A DNA stretch of 64,000 nt, taken from Clarireedia homoeocarpa (taxonomy: Eukaryota > Ascomycota > Leotiomycetes > Helotiales > Rutstroemiaceae). Positions 45,278-54,703 of this stretch are shown here, one piece after another (position 1 is the first letter of the stretch; every line of letters begins with the position of its first letter). Both the position numbers and the translations under genes were made by a program. The stretch is taken from the NCBI GenBank assembly GCA_001465935.1, contig LNKV01000024.1:62001-126000 (forward strand), written 5' to 3'. The notes under the pieces are model-generated. The model was not told the DNA's origin, ran no database searches, and saw only the letters and a list, made by a program, of their open reading frames with translations.

Positions 45278-46729
45278 TTATTTGGAGTCACGTTGGCTGT
45301 CTGGTACCACTGAATCACCATGCAAACGTTGGTGCTCAAATGGCTGAGATAAACCTGACGATTCTGTAGTAGAGCTAGGATTATCAAGTTGCTGTACAGA
45401 TTCTGAGCTTTGCGTTTCCAACTTTCGGGCAGGAATGTCATCAATAGCGGTATAAATCCGCTTGAGATGTATAAGAGAAAACATATCATATATGTTTGTC
45501 GTAAATGTGCGACAGATCCATTTATTGTTTGGTTTGAGGTAATATTGATCGACTGTTCGACGCCAGATGGATACCTTATCCCCATCAATATATGGATAGT
45601 GGGCATAAAGCCGTACTGACTTGTCATCATGAGAGATGGAGAAGGCGACTATTTCTCGATGTAGTTCCTTCTCACGTCCGACGAGTTTGAACAGCTCCAC
45701 AACAGCTCTTACAGCGATTGTTATACTATGGAGATTTTGGTTGTCCGCAATGTCAAGGCCCATAATGCCAGTCTTAACCTCTTTCGTCAGGAACGCAAAA
45801 ACTCCATACCACGTAGTCTTAAACATTGATCGAAATGTAGCATCTCCAAGAGTGGGTCGTAGTATGTTGAACTGATCGTCCGAGAAGGCGGACACTCCAT
45901 AAGCGAAAGCGCTGTCTGGTTGTGGACGAGGTTTTGTTATGGGATAACAATTATTCCATCCCTCGTTCACACTTTCAACAATTCTGTCGAGGTGCTGGGT
46001 ACTAAAACTGGTGAGAGCTTCAAGAGAAGGAAATAGGTTTGAATAAAGCTCTTGAATGATCTTTCCCGCATTTTCAGTAAGACGATGGCCAAGGATAGCT
46101 AAGGCTTCGACAGAAGGAACAAGGAGTGGAGAGAGGTCTTGGATAACCCTCGATTCGTTTTTTCCTTTCAGTTTTCGAAGAAACTTGCTGAAAGCCGTAT
46201 CATCAAAGAGAGTATCAGTTGGAGGATTCTGTTCTGTATTAAGTAGTATCTCCAAAAGCTTCTCGCTTGTCTGTGAAATTCCTTCCTCGTGATCCTCCAT
46301 ATAGCTCTTGTAGTTGTCGACATCCTCGGAAAGGAATGCGGGATAGCTCGGGTTTCGATACGGAGCACTCTTCTCTTCACGCGGTCTTTCATCGCTTGCG
46401 CTGGAACCTGCAATGCTTGGGCTGGATCTTTTTCGAGTGAGAGGTGCTATCGAAGATTCCCTCGCAAGAAGATGATTTGTGTTGTCGTCATTAAAATATG
46501 TACTTGGCCAGTTCCCTTCTTCAGCCCAATGTTCGATATAATTCGACTCCGATTTAATTGGTTCAGAATCTCCCGGTTTGTCAACTGAGACCACAGATGT
46601 GCGTGCTCGTTTTGTAGGCCGAGAGGTTTCGTGAGGAGGTGGACGTTCGTCTTCTCTCCTTCGTTTTCGTGTCTTTAGCTGCTGAATAGCGGGAAGGGTT
46701 TGGATAGGATCCATAGTTCGTTTAGCCAT
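45278..46729 (-). CDS. DUF7924-like accessory protein (possible nuclease fold)
   Basis: Intact single-exon frame of 483 residues. The N-terminal 130 residues are basic and disordered (KTRKRRREDERPPPHETSRP, TKRARTSV), suggesting nuclear location. The conserved part (~280-440) reads YGVFAFLTKEVKTG, then LDIADNQNLHSITIAVRAVV, EIVAFSISHDDKSVRLYAHY, and ends at IYDMFSLIHLKRIYTAIDDI. This order matches what I recall of DUF7924, a lineage-specific fungal family. The E-V-K triad after a hydrophobic strand recalls the ExK half of PD-(D/E)XK nucleases, but I see no clear partner Asp, so activity is unproven. A Tc1-type terminus lies 31 bp upstream of the start codon. Confidence 0.7.
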   Translation of the reverse strand: MAKRTMDPIQTLPAIQQLKTRKRRREDERPPPHETSRPTKRARTSVVSVDKPGDSEPIKSESNYIEHWAEEGNWPSTYFNDDNTNHLLARESSIAPLTRKRSSPSIAGSSASDERPREEKSAPYRNPSYPAFLSEDVDNYKSYMEDHEEGISQTSEKLLEILLNTEQNPPTDTLFDDTAFSKFLRKLKGKNESRVIQDLSPLLVPSVEALAILGHRLTENAGKIIQELYSNLFPSLEALTSFSTQHLDRIVESVNEGWNNCYPITKPRPQPDSAFAYGVSAFSDDQFNILRPTLGDATFRSMFKTTWYGVFAFLTKEVKTGIMGLDIADNQNLHSITIAVRAVVELFKLVGREKELHREIVAFSISHDDKSVRLYAHYPYIDGDKVSIWRRTVDQYYLKPNNKWICRTFTTNIYDMFSLIHLKRIYTAIDDIPARKLETQSSESVQQLDNPSSTTESSGLSQPFEHQRLHGDSVVPDSQRDSK

Positions 46730-46758
46730 ATCGACTCGGAATCGAGAGATGTAAGGGG

Positions 46759-47301
46759 TACACCAGGGGGTGTACTAACTCATTGGACGCGGATTTTAAG
46801 CGAAAAACCTCATAAAAATAATTTTCAATAAGTGACACCTTTTAATCAACTACATTAAAAATGGTCAACACCAGACGTACAAGACGCGATATTACACCTC
46901 CTAGTCAGGTTATATATAAGGAACATTCGACTAAAAAAAGAATACGATTCTACGATACGTTGGACAGTAGGAAGCCTAAGGAGTCAGTACCCTCCTTCGC
47001 AACCCGTTTTGGCATTGCACGAAGCACCGTATATTATTTGATCGAACAACGCAAAAAGTTTGGGGATAACGCGTATCATCATACTCGCAAGCTCTCAAAT
47101 AATCTAGGGCCACCATTGCGACACTCCCCCGAGACCTATAAACAGCTGGTTGATCCTGCTTCGAACCCGGTACGCGATCAAGTATATAAGGTTCAACTTC
47201 AGTATCACAATATTCGTCTTAAACCGCGCCAACTAGGTCGGAATCTACGTCGATATACTAAACAGGCTCGGCGCTATAAGCAGGCCTATGTTAAGAAGTA
47301 G
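46759..47301 (+). mobile_element. Tc1/mariner-type transposon, 5' end with truncated transposase
   Basis: Begins TA-CACCAGGGGGTGTACTAACT at 46759, matching MITE B's terminus. A 146-codon frame (46861-47301) starts MVNTRRTRRDITPPS, and holds a helix-turn-helix of the Tc1/pogo type (FATRFGIARSTVYYLIEQR). It stops before any DDE catalytic domain. A short frame follows and then the assembly gap. The 3' terminus is not visible, so the copy is truncated or interrupted. Confidence 0.75.
46861..47301 (+). pseudogene. Transposase N-terminal fragment
   Basis: 146 residues, basic, HTH-containing, ending ARRYKQAYVKK and a stop. Tc1/mariner transposases are normally about 340 residues or more. The DDE/D triad is missing, so no activity is expected. 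Confidence 0.75.
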
Positions 47302-47404
47302 ATTTCCCCTTCGAACAAGACAAAGCGAGTGCAATATATGTGACGAGACTGCCAGTTAAGACACTGAATGACCTTAGAATTAACAACTACAGAGCTAAGA
47401 GGAT

Positions 47405-47445
47405 NNNNNNNNNNNNNNNNNNNNNNNNNNNNNNNNNNNNNNNNN
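47405..47445. other. Assembly gap (41 N)
   Basis: Sits between the transposase fragment and the first visible TPR unit. It probably marks collapse or misjoin at the repeat array, so the linkage of the two sides should be treated with care. Confidence 0.95.
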
Positions 47446-48341
47446 CGTACTGGAATCAAGGCCGCTGGAAAGAGGCCGAGGACTTGGGGGTGCAGGTAAT
47501 GGAGATAAGGAAGCAGGTGCTTGGCCAGGAGCATCCCGATACGCTCACGAGCATAGCCAATCTGGCCTCAACGTACCAATATCAAGGCCGTTGGAAAGAG
47601 GCCGAGGACTTGAAGGTGCAGGTGATGGAGATAGAGAAGCAGGTGCTTGGCCAGGAGCATCCCGATACGCTCACGAGCATAGCCAACCTGGCCGTAACGT
47701 ACTTGAATCAAGGCCGCTGGAAAGAGGCCGAGGACTTGGGGGTGCAGGTGATGGAGATAAGGAAGCAGGTGCTTGGCCAGGAGCATCCCGATACGCTCAT
47801 GAGCATAGCCAACCTGGCCTTAACGTACTTGAATCAAGGCCGCTGGAAAGAGGCCGAGGACTTGGGGGTGCAGGTGATGGAGATAAGGAAGCAGGTGCTT
47901 GGCCAGGAGCATCCCGATACGCTCACGAGCATGGCCAACCTGGCCTTAACGTACTGGAATCAAGGCCGCTGGAAAGAGGCCGAGGACTTGGGGGTGCAGG
48001 TAATAGAGATAAGGAAGCGGGTGCTGGGCCAGGAGCATCCCGATACGCTCATGAGCATGGCCAACTTGGCCTTAACGTACTTGAATCAAGGCCGCTGGAA
48101 AGAGGCCGAGGACTTGGGGGTGCAAGTGATGGAGACAAGGAAGCAGGTGCTTGGCCAGGAGCATCCCGATACGCTCACAAGCATGGCCAACCTTGCTTGG
48201 ACCTGGAAAAGTCAAGACCAGCATGATAAGAGTCTTGAACTAATGGCTACATGTGTCCGTTTGTGGGAGAAAATACTTGGCATAGACCACCCTGATACAG
48301 TATCTTCTCTTGCAACATTACGTACATGGCAGACAAAGTAA
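47446..48341 (+). CDS. TPR (kinesin-light-chain-type) repeat protein, C-terminal part
   Basis: Six near-identical 42-residue units (126 bp each, starts 47448, 47574, 47700, 47826, 47952, 48078) plus a divergent last unit that ends in RTWQTK. The unit reads Y-x-NQGRWKEAEDLGVQVM, then RKQVLGQEHPDTL and SMANLALT, which is the TPR_12/kinesin-light-chain pattern. In fungi such arrays are usual at the C-termini of NB-ARC or NACHT NLR-like proteins. Here the N-terminal part is missing: the gap and a transposon lie upstream. The intact stop and the diverged capping repeat suggest this is the true C-terminus. Whether the gene is whole elsewhere or broken cannot be told. Confidence 0.85.
47448..48203 (+). 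repeat. 126-bp tandem repeats (six units)
   Basis: Units differ at only a few bases, including silent sites, showing recent duplication or homogenisation rather than selection on protein alone. Confidence 0.95.
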
Positions 48342-49228
48342 GAAATATCTAGATAATATTATAAGTGAAAATACATATCTATACTCTTGAACTGCAAACA
48401 CGCGAGGGCCACTCTTGACTTGGTCACGTCTGTAACTTCTCACCCAAAAGTAAGCAAACTATCTCTGGCTCTTGCTCCCAATTACGAGAAATTAATTCAG
48501 ATACTAGAACAAAAGTATCGTTAAACAGCATAATATTTATCTAGCAGGATTTTATTCTTTCATTGTAAAAAAGAGCAAAGCTTTAACTTATATTTAGAGT
48601 GCAGGGTAGAATCTTTCATCCTTTTCCGCAGAAACGGAGTATTTTATACTTATAAAACGACAGAAGATGAATCATGGCCACCAAGTCGAGAGGAAGTTGT
48701 AAGAATAAGTCCAAAGAATGATTCTTCCATTTATAGCTAATATTCTCAGACATCTAATCTTCTTCCGAAATATACCAGAACAGCTGCAAATTACAAGGAT
48801 ATAGTCAAATTGAGACCGAAAGGGAAATTCAGAATTGAAAAAAAAAAAAGGACTTCAAAGTACACAAAGTAACTTACTTAGGTCTCAGACAAGAAAGAAA
48901 TTGCTCGATGTAAATATTAACTATGATGATAATGGCAGTACTATTCAAAAAACAAGCACAATACCATATCCTTTCAAAAATTTATAATTCCAGGTCAATC
49001 CATCTACTCATGTCGATGACACTCACTTGTACAGAATCATGAGATAATATAATATAAAAGCATTCATTAGCTAAATCCGTGTCTCGCCTCATCTTGCCTT
49101 GATGAACGTCGCCTGCAAACGCCTACAGTATTGTTCCCTTATCGCGCCGTGAAGAACCACCCAGAAAATACAGGGAAAATGCTAATATACATTACATCCT
49201 GCAGTCAACCCTCCGATTCATTTTGGAT
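48342..49228. other. Intergenic, right edge of the accessory island
   Basis: AT-rich, about 0.9 kb, with no credible gene. It contains the 3' flank of FEN1. Confidence 0.5.
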
Positions 49229-50589
49229 CTAAGCAGTACCCCTCGGCTTCGCCTTACTCTTCGCCTTCTCCTTCTTCTCATCCTTAGCCTTCTTCTTCTT
49301 CTCCTCCATCTGCTCATCTCTCTTCCTCTTCAGCGCCGCCCTCTCATCATCCGTCTTCGGGATCGGCTTGAAGAACCCCTCTAATCTCGCTTGTTGACTG
49401 CTCTTCAAATTCTTCGTTAACTTTGTTGCCGCACTGCGCACCCGATCTTCACTGAATCCCTTCTCAACGACTAGAAACTTCACCAAGCCCTCGATGTCAG
49501 GCGCCTCCCATTTGAAATCACAGTCCTCGTGATCGGCAGGCCGCACGTCGGGTTTGAAAAATAACTCGCGTGCATCTTGGTACGGCCAGTCTTCGGGGAT
49601 GGTGTAGCGCTCCTTTTTGTCGGATTTGATCCATTCGACGAGGTTTTCGAGTGTGCCATGTTCGCGAATTAGTTTGAGGGCTGTGTGTGGGCCAATTTTA
49701 GGGATTGGGTCGAGATAGTCGCAGCCTAGAAGAATGCAGAGATCGACGAACTAGGAGGTCATTGTTAGCTTGGAGGGTAGACTATTTTGGGAAGAGTAAG
49801 GGTGACTTACTTGCTTGCGGTCCATATTCAGACCAGTGAGGACTTTCTCCAGGATCACTTCTTGAATGGGCTCCTTGCGCTGCTCACTAAACGTGAGATG
49901 TCTCAATAGGATAGGAGAGTCGAAACATAATGTATCCATATCCTCACTAGCAGCTGCATAAACCTTTCCTGCTCTCGCCAAAACCGCACATTGAGCTTCT
50001 GCTTCTGTGGGAGCAATAATGTATGGAATGCCCATTAACTTCAGCAATTTCTGACATTCTGCATTGTGTTCTCTGGTAACTCGGACGGTTCGTCTCGAGA
50101 ACTTCTCAACTTCTTCTGCGGTACCCGTTTCCTTGGCTTCCTCTAGACCTTCGGTGGCAGTGGCTTTGCGCTGGAATCGTTTGGCCAACTCGCCGGATTT
50201 CAGCTTAGGTGGTGCGCCATCAAATACGTAGACAGGTTTGATACCGTTGTCAACGATACGAAGGGTACGATAGAACATTCCCATCAAGTGGGAGGTGGTT
50301 TCGCCGTCCTCGTTTGTGAGCATTTCTCCGCCTGAACGAACGGCTATTAAGAAACTGTAGATGCTCATGGAGCTGTGTTTATATTAGCACCGTGGAACAG
50401 TTCGCAGACATTTAGGAAGACATACGCATCCTAAGTCTGAAGTTAGCCAATTGCGCTATGATGACAAGTACCTGGGTTAACTTTACTTACGATAGCTACT
50501 TTCCTACCAAATTGGTTTTTGATCTCCCCTTCTTTGACAGCATCGGGAGCTTCATCCTTGATGATTGACATTAACTGCTTGATACCCAT
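49229..50589 (-). CDS. FEN1: Flap endonuclease 1 (FEN1/Rad27)
   Basis: Structure-specific nuclease removing 5' flaps in Okazaki-fragment maturation and long-patch base excision repair. Four exons on the minus strand: 50589-50491, 50430-50426 (5 nt), 50372-49811 and 49750-49229, 395 residues as in other fungal FEN1 proteins. The 5-nt exon GATGC rebuilds the conserved KVAIDASMSIYSFLIA with the metal-binding Asp. Further active-site text: PVYVFDGAPP, PYIIAPTEAEAQCAVL, SEDMDTLCF and LCILLGCDYLDPIPKIGP (in the last exon). QQARLEGFFKPIPK is the PCNA-binding PIP-box (QxxLxxFF). The tail is lysine-rich. Confidence 0.96.
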
Positions 50590-51196
50590 GATTGCGGTGT
50601 TGTGTGACTTTTATTTGCAAGTGTAGTGAGAGTTGATGGGGAGGTATCTTTTTGCGGAAGGAATTTATGAGTTGACGCGGTGACGTGCATAAGAAGAATC
50701 GCGATCTCGCGTTGAGTGGTTTGGCGTGAGCAGCAGCCTTATCTAGCTTATCGGATTCAGGCACAAACTTGTTGGATCTCTAAAAGTTCACTTGAACAAT
50801 TCAACCTTCCGATATTTTGGCGGATAACAGCCAGGAGCGGATTCCAAGCTGTTGGTTTATTTCCGCATCATCCCCACACCTATTTGCATCTTCATGAAGA
50901 AACATAACGATACCAGCTTTCATGTAACTCCAGGACAGCACAATACACCAATACGGTGACCGTGGATCGTCCGGATCCTTCGGTAATATTATATAGATGC
51001 GAACCAAGATGCCGGCACAGCATCCGAACATGCCTCGGAGCATCAAAGAAAGATGAATCGGAGCCGACTTAGTTCATGAGTTTAGTCCGTCCGGGGTAAC
51101 CCACGATTTATGTCCCCCGCGAACCTTTTGAATCTTGGCTTGCAGGTCTCGAACACAGATTGAACTTCATCTTTTTACAATTATTCGAAATTCAAG
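50590..51196. promoter_or_regulatory. Bidirectional promoter FEN1 / glutaryl-CoA dehydrogenase
   Basis: 607 bp between divergent start codons. No specific site is claimed; there is no evidence here of a gene between them. Confidence 0.5.
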
Positions 51197-52603
51197 ATGC
51201 ACAAACCTCTATTACGAAGTACCGCGAGACGATTGGCGATTGCTCGCCCCGCACCTAGAGCTACGAGAGCTTTCGCGGCTCATGCTACCCCGCAGCCATT
51301 CGACTGGCAAGACCCTTTAGGGGCCAAGCACCTTTTGACCGCGGAAGAAATTGATATAGCAGAAATGGCAGAGAAGTATTGTCAAGAGCGAATGGCACCG
51401 AGAGTTCTCCGTGAGTCTGCCAAGTTCAATTGATTAACTTCAGCTAAGATATTGCTGTCAACAGAGGCGTATCGAGACGAACATTATGACCGAAAGATTC
51501 TCGAGGAAATGGGCGAGATTGGTTTACTGGGAGCTACAATCAAGGGCTATGATTGCGCAGGCGTGTCGAATGTCGCTTCTGGACTTATTACAAAGGCAGT
51601 GGAACGAGTCGACAGTGGCTACCGATCGGGAATGTCAGTACAGTCTTCGCTCGTCATGACTGGTATCGATGAGTTTGGCACACAAGAACAGAAAGATAAA
51701 TACTTGCCAAAACTGGCCAAGGGGAAACTGCTTGGAGCTTTTGGCTTGACAGAGCCAAATCATGGAAGTGATCCTGGTTCTATGGAAACAACAGCGAAAC
51801 CACATCCCACCAAGAAAGGTTATCTTTCATTATCAGGGAGCAAAACCTGGATCACCAACTCTCCGATTGCAGATATATTCTTAGTCTGGGCCAGGCTTCA
51901 CGAAACGGGCAAGATTAGAGGTTTTTTGATTGACCGATCGGAATGTCCTCCAGGGACTTTAGAGACACCAGCTATTAAGAACAAGACTGGTCTTCGAGCC
52001 TCCCTTACTGGCATGATCCAACTTGATGAATGTCCGGTTGCAGAAGCAAATATGTTTAAGGATGTCGAGGGTCTCCGTGGCCCATTCACCTGCCTAAACA
52101 GTGCCAGATATGGAATCGCGTGGGGAATGACGGGTGCATTGGAAGACTGTATTGCGAAAACTCGTGCGTATGCTATCGAAAGGAATCAGTTCAGGAACCC
52201 TCTCGCTAGGTACCAGCTTGTACAGAAGAAGCTAGCAGATGCTACTACAGATGCTGCTTATGGCACACTAGCTGCTATTCAGGTCGGACGTCTTAAGGAT
52301 AAAGGAGAAGCGGCACCAGAAATGATCAGTATGATCAAGCGACAAAACTGCGACATGGCGCTACGAAATGCGAGGACATTGCAAGAGGTATTTGGTGGTA
52401 ATGCTACGAGTGATGAGTACGCTATTGGAAGACATGTCGCGAATTTGTTTGTGACACAGACATACGAGGGGCAAAGTGATATTCATGGTAAGTTTTCTGT
52501 ACATCCTGCAAAAGCAGATGACATTTTCGAAACTAACAATTCACCTCTAGCTTTGATTCTCGGACGAGCCATTACTGGCATACAGGCATTCACCTCGAAA
52601 TAA
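51197..52603 (+). CDS. Glutaryl-CoA dehydrogenase, mitochondrial
   Basis: FAD enzyme converting glutaryl-CoA to crotonyl-CoA in lysine and tryptophan breakdown. Exons 51197-51410, 51465-52487 and 52551-52603 encode 429 residues. The Arg-rich, acid-free start (MHKPLLRSTARRLAIARPAP) is a mitochondrial presequence. Acyl-CoA dehydrogenase signatures: LLGAFGLTEPNHGSDPGSM, SGSKTWITNSPIAD, and the catalytic Glu in TQTYEGQSDIHALILGRAIT across the last intron. LNSARYGIAWGMTGA and RNQFRNPLARYQLVQKKLAD are typical of GCDH rather than other acyl-CoA dehydrogenases. The last intron (63 nt) is stop-free and in frame. Confidence 0.93.
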
Positions 52604-53781
52604 CATGGGCACTAATTACACAGCGGACGGAATCAAAGTTGTGTGCTGTAGGCTGTATGGGAGTTTGTAGATATACGAGTATGAGCGAAGATTTGTACCA
52701 AGGTGATGAATGTACCATCAAAACACCCGGTATTTTCTCCTATAGCATAATGTATATGAAGTAGGGACGCTCCTTCTGCGAAAATATGGTCAAATTCCAT
52801 CTGAGATGTATTGCACAAGAGGGATTTGACAGTGATCAGGCAAGTTGGACTGCTTCGGGGATAAGCACGTATAAAGGAAAAACAAGACGTCATCCACAAG
52901 CGGAAAACATGTGAGTCAGGAGTTGACAGCTGGATCCTGTAGACAAATGTGCGATTGGAATTCACGTGAAAAAGCAAAGAATAGTTACGCCTCTTGGCTG
53001 TGTTCCGAATGGGTCGACGGAGCAGATGGATGGCAAATATCAACAGATAGCTAGATGGCTACTCTTTGTAAGCAACGAAACAACTTCCAAGTGAAACTTC
53101 TGCGTTCTGTAGTTCATGAGCGCCTCGACTCTTGACCAAGAGAGTTGGCCGTGTAGAAGGTCGGACTGAGTAACATGACCATGATATTGAATAATCGATC
53201 ATCCATCCATCATCCATCATCCATCGGATCCCGTTTCGTCAGTTGGGCTCACCAAGGCTGAACCACGTATTGCGGTGCTGAGACTTAGCTTACTGCAAGC
53301 ACGAAGTACGGGCCACCGATTGCATCGCCTAATCTGCACCGACAAATCTTCGCCGCTTCTTGCGACCCAAACAAAACCCAAGAACCCACTCCCGCTAGAA
53401 TCGACCTGGACTGACTTGACTGACTGGCTTGACCTTCGACTTCTTCCCTTTAACAATCCATCCCCACGTCTTTCACAACTTTTACATCTCCCACAATCCA
53501 TTCTCTCAACAACAACAACAACAACAAAGACCCTCTGGTAAGTATATCCTCAGAATCACACCCTCAAGGAATCTCATACGACGATATCCATAGCCTTCCG
53601 TCATCTTCGGTATGGCCATTCGCCTGTTTTCCCTAGTGCTTGCTAACAAAACCCGTCTGTACCCAGAAATCCCAGCCCACTCTCCTCCATACAACTGCGC
53701 CTTCGACAATCTCATCGACGAAACACTCGATTCGTCCCCTTTGCGACTTGCACATTTCATACATATAATACATACTTCAAA
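52604..53781. promoter_or_regulatory. Intergenic and UBC4-like 5' leader
   Basis: Holds CATCCATC repeats (~53202-53225) and ACAACA repeats (53509-53527). A 5' UTR intron is likely at 53538-53666: GTAAGT donor, GCTAAC branch point at 53642 and CCCAG acceptor. Confidence 0.5.
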
Positions 53782-54703
53782 ATGGCTTTGAAGAGAATCA
53801 ACAAGGAACTCACAGACTTGGGACGGTACGTCGTGTCTCCTTTCTATCGTCACCGCCACGCAGACATAAACGATATTGGTGGGGGCTGCGCTTCCAAGCG
53901 GGGTCTTCCGCAGAACCATCAAAATCTTCACGGCACCGACGATATCTATTTTGAGGATGTTCGGGGCTTAAGCTGACTATTGTTTCTATAGTGACCCTCC
54001 GTCTTCATGTTCAGCTGGACCCATAGGAGATGATTTGGTATGTTATCTTTGATTTAAAGGATGTTGTGTGTGTGTTGGAAGCACGAACAATTTCTGTGCA
54101 TCGGCACAAGCGGGCGGTTCTGGTTTCGAGAGTATAGCAAAGAAGGAGTACTGATGGATTTACTTTGTATAGTTCCAGTGGCAAGCTACGATTATGGGAC
54201 CTGTAAGTTTGACCTTATCTTCACTCCAACGTCACGTATCTGGGTGGTGGCATTTCGCCGTCGACTCTGATCCGCAAGTCATCAAATTTACTTGACAGAG
54301 TACTAATCTTACTTTAGAGCGACTCACCATATGCTGGAGGTGTCTTCTTCCTTAAGATCCATTTCCCAACCGACTACCCATTCAAGCCACCGAAGGTCAA
54401 CTTCACAACCAGAATTTATCACCCCAATATCAACTCAAATGGAAGCATTTGCTTAGATATCCTTCGAGACCAATGGTCCCCAGCATTGACGATATCAAAG
54501 GGTATGTAACAGTCTCCAATACTATTCTCTAGCCTTCCGCTAACCGTTTCGTAGTCCTGTTGTCCATCTGCTCCATGCTTACTGACCCCAACCCCGATGA
54601 CCCACTTGTTCCAGAAATCGCACACGTTTACAAGACCGACCGCGCTAGATATGAGGCTACAGCTAGAGAGTGGACCAGAAAATTCGGCATCAACCCATCA
54701 TGA
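53782..54703 (+). CDS. UBC4: Ubiquitin-conjugating enzyme E2 (UBC4/5, UBE2D class)
   Basis: E2 for turnover of short-lived and misfolded proteins. Five exons, 53782-53825, 53992-54037, 54173-54202, 54318-54501 and 54555-54703, encode 150 residues. Joined text: MALKRINKELTDLGRDPPSS, CSAGPIGDDLFQWQATIMGP, SDSPYAGGVFFL, and the E2 active-site block HPNINSNGSICLDILRDQWS with catalytic Cys and the HPN motif. DPNPDDPLVPEIAH and YEATAREWTRKFG are UBE2D signatures. Exon 3 is only 30 nt. A 5' UTR intron lies upstream. Confidence 0.95.

Noticed and set aside
47448..48203. Regular repeats considered as a CRISPR-like array
   Set aside because: Contiguous protein-coding units without spacers in a fungal genome.
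47591..48226. 211-codon frame in an alternative phase of the TPR array (and minus-strand frames)
   Set aside because: A by-product of a 126-bp period that is a multiple of three; the TPR frame has clear family motifs and a proper end, the others do not.
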